In this document: piece after piece, positions 46,757-58,828 of the stretch
How positions within the stretch are numbered: position 1 is the stretch's first letter
Layout of the letters: the number at the start of each line of letters is the position of its first letter
Source: Patiria miniata
Taxonomy: Eukaryota; Echinodermata; Asteroidea; Valvatida; Asterinidae
Length of the DNA stretch: 64,000 bases
Reading direction: 5' to 3'
Assembly: GCF_015706575.1 (NCBI RefSeq)
Contig: NW_024037064.1
Span: 11,571,606-11,635,605, forward strand
Program-made: the position numbers and the translations under genes
Notes under the pieces: generated by a model
What the model was told of the DNA's origin: nothing
What the model saw: only the letters and a program-made list of their open reading frames with translations
Database searches by the model: none

Positions 46757-47815
46757 GGGTTTTATTTGCACATCCTTTAATCCCCCACCTCCTTTGCTCA
46801 TCCAACCCTAGTCTAGTTAACACCATACCCGAACATCTACCCCAACTGCATTTGACACAAACCACAAACATCTCACCACACACATCCCAATCGAAATCCC
46901 AAGCCACTGTGTCATACCCACCCATGCAACCATACTCCACACTCTTTATACATCTATGCAATCAACCCAAAATTTAATTAGACTAACCCACTCTACCCTA
47001 CACTATCCCTTCTACTACATTCCACCCCTCTATTCCAACACTACTCTCTGCCGAATCTATCCCTTTACCCCCAATCTATCCCACCCTGCCAACCATACCG
47101 CACCAATTTAAGTCCGACTCGAACTGCCCAATATCCTACCCCACCACCACAAAAACAATCCATCCCTTAACCCTTACTCCATCCATACCACACCCAACGC
47201 ACTCCATGGTACCCTATTCCACCACCCTATTCCCTACAACTCTAATTCTTCCTATTTGCATTCTCTTCCTTCCATTTAATCCCCCACCTTCCATTCAATC
47301 ACACCCTGCCCACCACACACACAGTCCCGCTGCATATCTTATCCCATATACCATGTACCCTACTCAAACACTACTCCTCCCTATACCCATTCCTTCCCTA
47401 AACTTCCTCTCCATCCCTATTTATACCAGCCTATTATATTATACCAACTATTATATCCCACTCCAAAACACTTACAGCCCCCTCCCTACCTAATCCTCCC
47501 TAAAACTTCCTCTCCATCCCACCCAGCCCACCACACCCAGTCTAATTGCACACTACCCTTCCCACCTACACATATCCTGCCCTAATCTATATCCACCAAC
47601 ATCAATCCTACTCGTCCCTACCCAGTCACTACACTCCCTTATAAACCCTTCCAATCAATTTATCCCTGCAGCACATCCAATGTCTCCTTACCCTCCCCTT
47701 CCACCCTGCCCCATCCCAGCCTACCCCATCCTACCAACCTCATCCCAACCTACTCATATCACCCACCCTATCTCTCTGCCCCTCCCTGTCCCACCACAAC
47801 TACACTGTACATATT
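46757..47815. repeat. 1-kb G-depleted, C/T/A-rich tract in ZP intron
   Basis: The + strand has almost no G over about 1,060 bases, with endlessly varied CCCTACC, CCCATCC, CACCCTA and TACCCC. The minus strand, which is the transcribed-gene sense strand, is therefore rich in GGGT and GGGATGGG. It lies in the intron between the last two exons of the ZP gene. The + frames 46738-46977 and 47206-47493 are Pro/Thr/Ser-rich by-products of this composition. Confidence 0.75.
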
Positions 47816-48359
47816 ACACCAGGCTTGCACCTTGAGTGCAGAAAAACATGCAATACAAATCAGGCCGACTTACATACTGACTCTATAGTTAACAAATTTC
47901 TCCAAAATTCTCATGAGGTAAAGACTAGGTCTCCACTATTGCACCAGCAAAGTTTGAGGTCTCAAATCAAGACTGACATGACGTTTATTCAACACTGTGC
48001 ACCTATTCTATTTGAGGCTAAAGGGCAAGGCTAGACTGGTACATATCCAAAAAAACTGACCCTTCAGTAGTTTGGTGGCATGACTTTGTGTAGAAATAAA
48101 AAATGTGTGGTAATAGACACTGTGTATCAGATGTTTCTTTTGACACAGTTACTTGATGCAGTACTTCAGGGGTGTTGGACTGGTTGTTTCATTTGTCAGT
48201 CTATTGTACTGCATGTTTTTACTATCTTATGTTTGGCACTCTCAAACACAGAAGTGAGAGTCCCAAACATGTTGACTAACACTTACACCCTACCACCCTA
48301 CCCATCCCCACCCTAGTCATGTTCCATTTTTCATAGCCTACCCCTTATCCTTTCCCTAC

Positions 48360-48549
48360 CTTTCCCCCCATCTTCCATCACGGATATGGGTCCCTGCGTG
48401 ATGGCATAAGCGCGGGAACCAGACGCAGATCTGGCATGGCGTCTGTGCACACCGGGGAGTAAGTTCATGCCTCTAGTTGGACATCCAATGGCACAGCGCG
48501 AGGATGCATCAGTGGAGTTACACAGAACCATGTCACAATGGACGTACAC
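48360..48549 (-). CDS. ZP gene exon 12: ZP-C end, furin-like site, hydrophobic patch
   Basis: Acceptor TTATAG, donor AAAG/GTAGGG. Begins VYVHCDMVLCNSTDASSRC, the diagnostic end of ZP-C modules (VYxHCxxxLC...RCxxGC), then GVHRRHARSA containing an RxxR processing site and SRAYAITQGPISV, resembling the external hydrophobic patch that keeps ZP proteins unpolymerised until cleavage. Confidence 0.9.
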
Positions 48550-49767
48550 CTATAAAGAAGGAACAGATTTGAAAATAAGATAAAACTTGAGACATTAAGT
48601 TACAACATCTAGGTCCCTAGTATTCAGATGGAAAAGAATCATTTGTCTCTGTGTGCATCAACTACAATCATTAGCTTCAGCCCGCCCCCGCCCTTTTAAA
48701 ACTCTTTGCTTTTTAATTCTGGGCCCACTGAGATTTTGAAAATCCTGCATCTGCTTCTGAATCATTCTTGCTGACCAGTAGTTTTGTGTGAGCTGGGATC
48801 CATGGGAAATCAGTGAGTTTTCCTCACTGAGTGGATCACCCAGGATCAATAAGAAATAAATAAATAAATGATTAACCTGACATACAACTGTAGGTCTATG
48901 ACATGGTGCCTGGCAGATATATGAATAACAACATAGTGAAACAAACAAGAAATTAACTTAAGATTTTGGAGTTTTCCAAAGAACGGTGAGAAACTAGCTC
49001 TATTTGATTTGTATTATGAATGCCAAGCCTTAACCTTAAACCATTCCAAATCTGTTATGTAATTGAAAGTAACTACAGAGTGTGTCAAACAAAATGCAAC
49101 ATTCAGGCAAACAAATAAGTAAAACTGTTAATTGCTTTTTCTTCAATGAACTTTTATATCAGATTAAAGCCTGACCATTTGCCAATCCACTCCTTGGACA
49201 AGCTAAATCTGGGTTGACCACTGAATATGTATTGAATGGGCATTGAAGTTAATGACACCACAGGTGGGAGTGACATCAGTAAAATGTACACCCTTTCACT
49301 TAATGGATTGTATTTTTGGATCTAGGGACCCAAATGGCATGGGGTAAAAAGGGGTGAACTGAAGTATAGTCAGGCTTTAATGTAATATCTTATTTCATTG
49401 AAGAAAAAAACAATTAAACTGTGTTTATTCATTGTTTTTCCAACAGTTTCACTCTTTTGGCACACTCTGTACAGTTGTACAGTATGTACGCTTTGTCATT
49501 TATATAAGAATATTGGCAACTAATAGAAAACAATTAGAACAAGAAAACAATTAGAACCCGCTCTGTAAGGGTTTCATTCTCTGTGCCCAGCCTCACTAAA
49601 TTTTATTGGTAAGTAAAACCACTCCATCTCTTCTACAGTACAATTATATGCACAGTACAGGTCAACCAATGTAGGCGATCTTCACTATTTGACCCTGCTG
49701 CTTTGCTATACAGCGCCCGCTATAGTTCATGCACAATTGTAATACCTCAAGGAAATTTAACACATAC

Positions 49768-49873
49768 CACCGGCTGAGGTAGGGTATCTACGAATGCGAA
49801 GGCATCAATCTCAAAACGTTCTACGTCCGGGTCGTATGATGGATGGAAGATCACTGTGCTGTCCTCGATGCAC
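49768..49873 (-). CDS. ZP gene exon 11: ZP-C core
   Basis: Acceptor TTGTGCAG, donor GTG/GTATGT. Encodes CIEDSTVIFHP, then VERFEIDAFAFVDTLPQPV, a standard ZP-C pattern (C..D..V...RF.I.AF.F). Starts with the last base of a Gly codon, matching the phase of exon 10. Confidence 0.9.
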
Positions 49874-50159
49874 CTGCACAATAGAAATTAGATACAAGAA
49901 CAGCAAAATGGGTGGTCAAGACTCTGTGACAGTTTAATTGAAAATAAAGGATCCTCTAAATGTCAATTACACGTTTGGGCAAAAGATCAAGAGGGTCATA
50001 ATTGTTCCTCTTTCTGGTTCCTGTGTAGAATCAAACGAAACACATGGTACCACAACTTCCTAGCTCACATTTAAAAAAATAAAACAAGAATCTGAAAATG
50101 AGGTGATATCCATTTTTGTTAAGAAACGTGTATAGAAGCCTTTTGATTTCTTTTTATTT

Positions 50160-50500
50160 TTGTTACCTGGGGGTGGGGGCCATTACCCAAATGCCATATG
50201 GCGAGGCCATGGGAAACACATGGGAGTTATAAGGATTGGTCTCTTAAAACACCATGGTGGTCTCTTAAACTACGGCGGTGTCTCATGGGAACACCATGCA
50301 CAGCTGAAAAAACGCCATTGTGTCTCATGGACAAAACCCCATGGTGAAAATTCCAAATCCCATGCTTCATGGGAAACCCATGTGGTACGTGGGGTCCAAA
50401 ACCCCATGGACCACCATGAGAAATCTCCATGCCGACCCCATGGGCAATCTCCATTGTGTTCCCATGAAAAATGTCCATGGGGTGGGGGGGGGGGCCCAAA
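50160..50500. repeat. CATG-palindrome cluster in ZP intron
   Basis: About seventeen CATG sites, most inside CCATGG, CCCATGGG, TCATGGG or CCCATG, occur in 340 bases at spacing of roughly 15-25, alternating in orientation. It ends in a run of G. Frames on both strands (50160-50507, 50227-50499) come from the repeat and show no protein features. Confidence 0.65.
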
Positions 50501-50721
50501 AGTGTGATTGTGTGTGATTTTGTTGATTATATTGAAGTATACATGAACTCAAAGACCTATGGCACACTCAAATCGTTTTCTGAACCCCTACCCACAAAAA
50601 AACTCATTTGGTAAAATTACCTCGGCAGAAGAACAAGCTTGTCTGAGTGATTCTGAACATGCTTTTGTTGTAAGACATCACATAACTCGATTTTATTTAC
50701 TCATAGAAACCATTAGCTCAC

Positions 50722-50985
50722 CCATCTTGGATGAAAGTGTAACGATGAAAATCATCCGAGTTGGAGGTAGGCGTGGCGCGACACGTCTGCACAAACAGCT
50801 CCAGTCCAGGCTCACTCCAAGTTCGAGCCTCGAAGTAGAGTTTGTTTCCCATTGCGACGTGGACGGGGTAGTCAACAGGCTGGTAGGGTGTGGTGTAATC
50901 GTTGCCATGGTAAAGTCTGAGGGAGAAGTTGAAGGAGCCGTAGCCATCCTCCCGGAATGTGATCTTGGAGGTATCCGGACGGAAA
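50722..50985 (-). CDS. ZP gene exon 10: ZP-N end, linker and start of ZP-C
   Basis: Acceptor TATGCAG, donor GG/GTGAGC. Encodes SFRPDTSKITFREDGYG, a stretch of beta-strand sequence ending YFEARTWSEPGLELFVQTC, then RATPTSNSDDFHRYTFIQDG. The phrase 'Y.EA....... LELFV..C.ATP' is typical of the ZP-C side of animal ZP domains. Confidence 0.92.
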
Positions 50986-51597
50986 CTGCATATGAATAGA
51001 TGACATATCAATGCTGTCAATTTGTTGGTCTCGGGGTATACCTCTTCCTGGTTTCCTCAAAACCAGCCCAGCTCAGTTATTCCTTATTTTTAAGTCAAAG
51101 ATTCACTGCCCTGACTTCCAAATATCTAAATCTCGGGTTAAAACTGCCTGATTTCATAATTTCAACCCACCTAGCTTCCAAGTGCATCATTCACTGGTCT
51201 GGAATACTTCAATATCTAGGTCTTGGGTTATATCTTCGCTTGACTTCTTCAATTAACCGAGGTCAGCGATCCAAATCCATGCACTTAAATTACCTCAGTC
51301 TCGGGTTATATCATCTGATCTGCTTGAATCCTTCCAACCTACCTTAGCCCAGTAAATCCTTCCATATAGTGCACGGGGAATGCCAACTGATATTTCGGTC
51401 AAAGTATACAATATTGCCTGGTTTTCCTAAAATCTAGTTCAGCAATCCCATCCCTTCAATTTCAATGATGCACATGACTAGAAACCATATAGTCTCCGAT
51501 TCTGACATGGTTCCTTAATTCCAACGTATCATAGTGCAGCGCGTTTCCCATTCAGGTCCACGAAGTGGACTCGAATTGCATTATCTCACAGACCCAC

Positions 51598-51740
51598 CTT
51601 ATTTCAGCGATCCCTTCCAAGTCCATCATGCACTGGACTGGAATCTCGATATCTTGGTCTCGGGTTATAACACTACCTGGTTCCACAGGGATAGCCTCAT
51701 CGTGGATGACGTTGAAAAAAATCACATTGTCTCCACGAAC
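51598..51740 (-). CDS. ZP gene exon 9: end of ZP-N
   Basis: Acceptor TCTGGCAG, donor AAG/GTGGGT. Encodes VRGDNVIFFNVIHDEAIPVE through DIEIPVQCMMDLEGIAEI, matching ZP-N (a strand with N.I.A.V, then IPV.C.Y). Contains the fourth ZP-N cysteine. Joins exon 10 through the split Ser codon AG/T. Confidence 0.9.
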
Positions 51741-52335
51741 CTGCCAGAAACCAAAAAAACAATTTTGAAGATAAACCGTGACAGAACCTTTTAAGGCACA
51801 ACCACAAACGCTTCAAAATAGAATTATGAAACCCTGTTATTTCAGGGTATTTTCTTCAGCTAATCATGACAATTGAGGATTTTGCAGCAAACAGTGTGCC
51901 ACACTGGAGCTCTTGAAAGTTATTTACCGTTCCTGATTGAAGCTCATTTTTGAGAACTTGACATGGCGTTTCTGTAATGGCAACTTGGGGGTCAAAGATG
52001 TTTGTGTAAAGCATTAGGGAAAAGCCAATGATGAATGTATTATTTCAAACACAATTGTGCATTTTTGTTGTGATGAGCAATCTAATTCACAAACCTAGTA
52101 ATTCTACATGTAGGTCGGTAAAGGGCGTTATTAGCACACACTTTTCCAATAAAGACTTCTGGAAGGACCTGTGTCATATAAAATTTGGACTGCATAAAAT
52201 CCACCTAAAAGCCCGATTGACTTGTAGGTTAACTTTTGTGATCAGCTTTCCCGAATTAAAGCACGGTAAGAACGTTTAAAATTAAACCTGTACAACTAAT
52301 AAATATAATAATAATAATACTATTGCTGAATATAC

Positions 52336-52664
52336 CTCCATGAAAGTCCCACATCCGTCGTAAGTTGTTGCAATCGTAATATGGGTGGCGTTATGACGAT
52401 TACCGACACAAGCCGGGTCCAGAAAATGCAGATGAGTTGCCAGGGCATCACCGATCATAGAGCGGGGAATGAAAATCATCATGCCAGAGTCAGAGCAGTC
52501 CACTGACAACGATAGGGGTGGTTTAGTCATTTCTGGCTGGTGGCTAGCCCCTACAATCTCCTCTGTTGTGAATTCTGTCGGCTGTCTGGTAGGGTTGTCA
52601 GATTCCGATGATATGGTCCAATCCCAGTGCACTGGAGTGGTGTATATTTGGGCCCCATCGGTTG
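52336..52664 (-). CDS. ZP gene exon 8: linker and start of ZP domain
   Basis: Acceptor TTGACAG, donor GAG/GTATAT. Begins ATDGAQIYTTPVHWDW, a linker related to exon 4, passes a Thr/Pro-rich stretch and enters the ZP domain at LSLSVDCSDSGMMIFIPRS. Continues with the second and third ZP-N cysteines (DPAC, YDGCGTFME). Confidence 0.9.
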
Positions 52665-53520
52665 CTGTCAAAAGCAAATGTTTCAAAAAAATGACAATGC
52701 CATTCCATCTTACTCCTTTTTATTTTTGTCGACTTATCAGCTGATTTGCGCTGCATATGTCCGATTTCACAAGGACAAAATGTAGCTTGCATGTTTGCTG
52801 TTATATGCCTCCGGCTCAAAATATTTTGGTTGGGTTTAAAAGTGATTGTCTTGTAAACGGATATATTTTTTTGGTTAATTTTGGATGAGTCCTCATTCAC
52901 TACTGTTTCCTCTGAACTAGGTTTTAAAGGACTGGTTGGTGCGAATATCGCTGGAACTGGAAGTGATCCAAGTTGGCAATACAAATTTGGAAGTAAAATA
53001 TGGTTTTCCTTTCTCACTGGTTTTATTAATATTTGTTCACTGTTTTTCAACTTTTTTAGGTACTTCTTCTATTCGAGTTTTTTTTCCAGTTACCTGCTTT
53101 TTACCCTTTTTTTTTAAACAGCACTGTTACAATTTCCTGCTCTTCAAACAAGAAATTAAAAATTTAGAATTTGATGAAGTTGAGGTATAAATTGCAGAGA
53201 CGAATATTTGCCTATAGTGAAACATATGTGACTGTTGATTGTGTAATGACAACGGGTAAGTAAAATGAAGGGAACCGAATTAATATTATTGTGTTCTTAA
53301 TAAGCAATCACATTTGAAACAACGACGATAAAGAGCATGTTCTCTCTATAACAAAAAAAATAAGAAATAAACTGCTGAAGTTGAGCAATATCAGAGACAG
53401 GCACGTTAAACAAAGCTCAGTTTTGTAGCTGTCCATGGAATGTCATTGACAGCTATTCGACTGAGTGAGATAAGCGTATTACACACAGTACTATTAATTC
53501 ACCAGTACGTATTTACTCAC

Positions 53521-53806
53521 CATGTGGTACACCACCGTACACTGCTCTACTAAGGTATGGATCATTGAGAGCAGCAGATGGTACATAGCATGGTGCTGGG
53601 CCTTTCACTGCACCTTCACCAAGTATGAAATGATATTCCGTTCCAACGGGCAGGGACATCTGACCATACAGTCGATCCCTTAGTAGAAGTTGCAGTGTGT
53701 CAGGAGCTGGAAATCGTACGTACCAATGTACCTGGGTAGGCATTGAGAGCATACAACCGCTGCTGACGCACAAATAAGCCCGACCCGGGCTTGTTGCTAT
53801 GGTTAT
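53521..53806 (-). CDS. ZP gene exon 7: module 2, second part
   Basis: Acceptor ATTGCAG, donor CATG/GTGAGT. Encodes ITIATSPGRAYLCVSSGC, a middle part with VHWYVRFPAPDTLQLLLRD and an end with PCYVPSAALND; 95 codons. The first residues align with exon 3 (VTVAQSLTGVYIYRR), but the rest is longer than in module 1. Three or four cysteines; no family recognised. Confidence 0.82.
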
Positions 53807-54488
53807 CTGCAATTTGAATGTTATTTTGAATTTGTGAAAATCAATGATTTGAAATGCAAAAGAGGGATACAGGAAGGGTGATATTTTAATGTGCTTGCTA
53901 TGTGACATTTTAGGTTGGTGTTTACGTGTTTTTTTATGCGGTACCCTGAGATATAGATTTTCAAATTGAATTGATAATTGTCTTTCCAATGAGATATTGC
54001 TCGAAAAAAAAGTCGCCGTTGGCAAGTAATCAATTAATGAATTTTAACTTTTGAATGATGAGCGTTCCATTTGTTTTTTGGAATTGAAATCAAGCCGGTA
54101 ATTGGATGGGTTTAGTCCGCCTGCGCCGCCGCATACATGTACTGTTCAGGGCGTTCGTGTAGTGTGCGGTATAATAACACGCAGGAACTCTTGGTGCAAC
54201 CTTGACCCCAATATGCGTGTGCGTTGATTGCAAGCCAGGTCGCGAAACGTTCAATGGGCCTTATTAGTCCAAGAGCCAGGGTTCTTTTATTGTGTGGAAA
54301 TGACCAAGTGTTTAGTGGGTATTTTTGGAAAGGGGGCACCCTGGGGAATTCGAATGGCTGGTCTTAAAGTTCCCTGGCGGCGGACCTGGATACCAGGAGC
54401 AGATAAGTGACGTCACATTAGCAGTGGTTTGGACATGCAACAGCTGCCGTGTCGAGAATGGACTGTGTACGCAGAACGTACGTACAAC

Positions 54489-54858
54489 CATAGATATAGA
54501 ATTTAAAAAAATAGATCGGCAGCGCGTCCACACGCGCGGACGTGCATGGAGGGTCACGTGCTGGAGGAAAGATACAAATATTGCGCGCAAAACGTGACGA
54601 ACGCAACGCCGTGTACGCACACAGTACCTCGTGTGCATCGCTAACGCGTGTGCGCATCGCGTAATACTCGGTGCTCTTTTCTAGCTTCGCGCGCGTTGAG
54701 CTAGGTCACGTGCTGGAGGAAAGATGCATTTAGCTCCATTACTTTACGTTCATTTGTTGCGCGTCCACGAGAGACAACAAAAATGGCGGAGATTTATCGC
54801 ACAGTGAATGGGCGAGTGTGGACGCGCCGCCGATCTAGTCTTTTTATTCTATATCTAT
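54489..54858. mobile_element. Nested MITE with 9-bp target duplication (370 bp)
   Basis: Begins CATAGATATAGAATT and ends AATAAAAAG-complement through ATTCTATATCTAT, with inverted arms extending about 45 bases (through GATCGGC and GCGCGTCCACAC). ACGTACAAC flanks it on both sides (54480-54488 and 54859-54867). A 9-bp duplication and long arms suggest the Mutator (MULE) group. Interior is CpG-rich and contains an inverted GTCACGTGCTGGAGGAAAG-like direct pair. Confidence 0.75.
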
Positions 54859-56118
54859 ACGTACAACTGACCCAGCGGCTGTTGGATGTCGATGCACAAC
54901 CAACAGATTGTGCACAACTCGACGATGCACAACACTGAGAAGAATACGAGCCATGTATACGTTCTATTTTCTTTTTGAATGAGTTCATATCAATAGACAA
55001 GCATTTAGAGAAGATGTCTGAGTACTATGAAGAGAATATTATAATATTTGGTCACGCAAATGAAGGTGTTTGCCTAGCAACAGCATCCTCTTTAGCAACA
55101 AACCTTATTTAGAGTCTGAATAACTTGCTTAGATATACAATACGAATCTACAGTAGAAATAAACATTTTTGGAAGGTTATATTCTAGTCTATTCAAATTG
55201 GCTAGGCTGGCGGTCGGCCTTGATACCTGAAGTAAATACGAGACGTCACACAAGAAAATGAAAAATATGGCTGTTGTTCAGCACCCAGGAAACTTCCAAT
55301 GTTTAGCCTGAAGGATAATTTTGTTTTTAAACGAGTTCACATAGATAAACGAACTTCAAGAAGAGATTTCTGAGTAATAATTGCAATAAGATATCCCACC
55401 TAAGATATAAGATATCTCACATGATCATTGTAATTAAGATGTTGGTTGCCAAACAATCGCATAATCATTAGCAACAACCCTTCATCACCAGTCCTGATTA
55501 ACTTACTTGAAATAAATCTACAAAAGAAATTACCAATTTGTTTGTTGGTATTTTTGTTAGAAAGTTTACACCTTGGAGAACTCGAATGGTTACCTGGCGG
55601 TGAATCTGGATACCAGGAGTAGATAGATTATGTCGCATCAGGAGATAAAAACACTGCTGATGCGCAGCACTGAGCAGAATATGGACAACGTTTTAGAACT
55701 ATTTTCTTTCAAACTCAATGGATGAACAGAATGAAAAGCTACTGGAGTCATGAATAGAATATTTCACCTTCGGTATCATTATGATCAGGATAATTTGACT
55801 GTGAATGTTAACTAGCAGCGGCTCCCTCTTAATCCATAGTAAAACTGTTCAAAACCTGAACTTTAACACTAGACACAAATCTACACGAGCTAAGTCAAAC
55901 GGAATTATTTCAATAATGAAACTAGGTTTGCTATATAATCTTAAACCTGCCTAGTAATTTGTCAGGGAAGCAAAACAAAGGTCCTTAGCAAAGGACCCAT
56001 GACATGAGAAAACAACATATCTTGTATACTTCTCCGAAGTCTAGGCTAAGATTGTTTCCTTTATCCTTTATTCTGTATTTTGGTTCCAATTTCAACTTGT
56101 GGTACGTTTAGAGAAAAA

Positions 56119-56298
56119 CAAGGGCGGTTCCAGAACACATTTAATTTTGGTCACCCTAAAATGGGTCTAAGAAATACGGAAGGGGATTCAGGGCCGGCAG
56201 ATTTCTTTTTGATTCCAGATGTTCTGTGGGTGCGATCTCAGACAATAATTTTCTGACCACTATAACCAAATTATTTTGGATCCCCAGATCCGCGATTG
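56119..56298. mobile_element. Small hAT-like MITE, degenerate (180 bp)
   Basis: CAAGGGCGGTTCCAGA at the left and CAGATCCGCGATTG at the right resemble the termini of the element at 38439. Flanks GAGAAAAA and GACACAAA agree in 6 of 8. The interior shares the GATTCCAGATGTTCTGTGG-type sequence of the family. Sits inside the 2.7-kb inverted-repeat element. Confidence 0.45.
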
Positions 56299-57627
56299 GA
56301 CACAAAAGGAGGGCTGTACAGTGGCGTTCAGGTCATCTAAATAAGCAGAAGACCGTCTTAGAACCGTCTTTAGAACTCGATCCCTCAAAACAAGTTCAAT
56401 GAGTCCACGCATACAAGATTCAGAAGTGAAAGCCAACTCAATGTGGTTACTGTATAAACTTTCGACAAGTTGTGTTTGTTTGTAGTTTGAAAGTTAAATT
56501 ACCAAGTTATGTGTGTCTTATAATGATTTATCCGTGGTCCAAAAAAAAAGGCAACCAACACTTACATTTGTGTAATAAAATGCTCGAACATGCTGTTCAT
56601 AGTACTCAGACATCTCCGCTAAATGCTCGTCCATTGATATGAAATCATTTAAAAAGGTAATAAAACGTAAACATATGGCCTGTATTCTTCTCAGTGTTGC
56701 GCATCGTTGAGTGCGCCATCCAATAGCCGCTGGGTCAGTAGTACTTGTGTTCTGCGTACACAGTCCACTACTGACCCGACGGCTGTTGCATGTCGTAACC
56801 ACTGCTTATGTGACGTCACTTATCTGCTCCTGGTATCCAGGTCCACCGCCAAGGAACCATCAGACTATTCAATTCGAATTCCCCAAGGTGCACCCTTTCC
56901 AAAAATACCCACTAAACACTTGGTCATTTACACAAAATAAACGCCCCCCTGCCTCTTGCTCTATATTCATGAGTTGGCCATTTTTGTCGAGTTCCGTGAA
57001 TGTATTTCATTATTTTTTAAATGTTGAATGAGTTGGAGCCAAACTTTTTTATGCAGGCACAATACAGCCTTATTTTACTGTTTTTTTTTTTTTTTTTTTT
57101 TTAAATATCATGGCTGTAAATAATATATGGCTTTAAACATTAGGGAATGTTTAATAACAAGTTTTAAATTACTCATTGAAGCAGACTGGAATTTATTATA
57201 AATCAAGTTGTTTTCATTTTTCTTCGCAAGTTCAAACAATTAAGATTTTACCTAACATTTTAATTCAGCAAGGCCGACTCGTGAATAAAGCCAATAGTGA
57301 GCATAAAAAAGTAGCACAGCCCTGGTTCATTTTGGTGGCACCGGACAAACACGGCGGTTTCCTCACGGTACAAAGTCACGACCCTATAAAAACTGAGTTA
57401 TCGCACTGCTCGACAAGTCATGGAAATTAATGGTAATATATACCTGTGTAAGTATCATAAAAGTATCGTAGAGGGCGCTCACAACCATGTAATGCAGATG
57501 TTGTTTGAAAAAAACAATCGCAGCCCACTCAAGGGCCCCGCTGAAAAAATGTCGGATTCTAGATTCTCTGTACGTGGTGCAATCTGAGGATTGTTTTGGA
57601 CCGAGTTTTCTCTGATTTTAAAGTTAA

Positions 57628-58036
57628 TCCTAAAGGGGCCGGGGCGGAATCCGCCCCCCCCCCCTCAACTTTTTCCGCGCTAACTTTAATTTTTTTTTCG
57701 CAACCCGAGCTGTTCTGACTTATTAGCCCCGAGCCTATCGCATCTTGTGATGCCAAAAACATTAAAATCGGAACACAGGTTGCCGCGCTGCAAAAAACAG
57801 CTCCGACACTACGCTCGTGAAAACTGAATTTCCCCATAAACGTTGTGTACATAGACCAGAATTACCACTTGTGCATATGCATAATTAATTAGCCATAATG
57901 CCAAAACCCTTTGACCTATAGTGATGACATTTCTTTGGTATGTTTATGATGTTGTTTTATCCATTTACCGAGTTACACAATTTGTTGTCCCTCGATGGCC
58001 GAGATCTTAGGTGGGACCGCCCCGGCCCTTTTAGGG
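57628..58036. mobile_element. piggyBac-like MITE with TTAA target (409 bp)
   Basis: Left end TCCTAAAGGGGCCGGGGCGG and right end CCGCCCCGGCCCTTTTAGGG are near-perfect inverted termini of about 19 bases, flanked by TTAA at 57624-57627 and 58037-58040. The interior is the inverted homologue of 19038-19428. Non-autonomous. Confidence 0.85.
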
Positions 58037-58130
58037 TTAAACTTGCTCGTGTTTACAACTCGCTCATGTTTTAAAAGTTGATTAATTATTATTATTTTTT
58101 ATTTCTAAACGTAACTCCTCACCAATCACG

Positions 58131-58828
58131 CGCCGCCGATCTAGTCTTTTTATTCTATATCTATACGTACAACTGACCCAGCGGCTGTTGGATGTCGATG
58201 CACAACCAACAGATTGTGCACAACTCGACGATGCACAACACTGAGAAGAATACGAGCCATGTATACGTTCTATTTTCTTTTTGAATGAGTTCATATCAAT
58301 AGACAAGCATTTAGAGAAGATGTCTGAGTACTATGAAGAGAATATTTTTTATAATATTTGGTCACGCAAATGAAGGTGTTTGCCTAGCAAAAGCATCCTC
58401 TTTAGCAACAAACCTTATTTAGAGTCTGAATAACTTGCTTAGATATACAATACGAATCTACAGTAGAAATAAACATTTTTGGAAGGTTATATTCTAGTCT
58501 ATTCAAATTGGCTAGGCTGGCGGTCGGCCTTGATACCTGAAGTAAATACGTGACGTCACACAAGAAAATGAAACATATGGCTGTTGTTCAGCACCCAGGA
58601 AACTTCCAATGTTTAGGCTTAATGATTTTTTTTTAAACGAGTTCACATAGATAAACGAACTTCAAGAAGAGATTTCTGAGTAATAAATGCAATAAGATAT
58701 CCCACCTAAGATATAAGATATCTCACATGATCATTGTAATTAAGATGTTGGTTGCCAAACAATCGCATAATCATTAGCAACAACCCTTCATCACCAGTCC
58801 TGATTAACTTACTTGAAATAAATCTTTC
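58131..58828. repeat. Direct copy of 54826-55518
   Basis: About 695 bases nearly identical to part of the 2.7-kb element, starting within the right arm of the nested MITE at CGCGCCGCCGATCTAG and ending at TTGAAATAAATCT. Differences include a 5-base insertion of T in a short run near 58346. A further 68-base piece (AATGTTTAGGCTTAATG...) is at about 59397-59466. Confidence 0.85.

Larger units (their letters stand above)
54270..56958. mobile_element. 2.7-kb element with about 430-bp terminal inverted repeats
   Basis: The left arm (54270 to about 55075, interrupted by a nested 370-bp MITE) matches the complement of about 56520-56958. Landmarks: GACCAAGTGTTTAGTGGG, CTGGATACCAGGAGCAGATA, AGTGACGTCAC, TGTACGCAGAAC, TGACCCAGCGGCT and ATGTCTGAGTACTATGAA. 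The centre has additional diverged partial copies of the inner arm (about 55310, 55700). No protein is encoded and no clear target duplication was found. Lies in the intron between exons 6 and 7 of the ZP gene. Confidence 0.75.

Noticed and set aside
46738..47493. Pro/Thr/Ser-rich mucin-like coding frames on the + strand
   Set aside because: They result from the nearly G-free composition, which lacks most stop-forming contexts; no start context, splice signals or conserved pattern.
50160..50567. His/Gly/Met-rich proteins on both strands
   Set aside because: Both are translations of the CATG cluster inside a ZP intron.
52028..52279. Frames in ZP introns such as 52028-52279 and 52881-53190
   Set aside because: No similarity among themselves or to the exons, on the opposite strand to the gene, and composed of ordinary intron-like AT-rich sequence.
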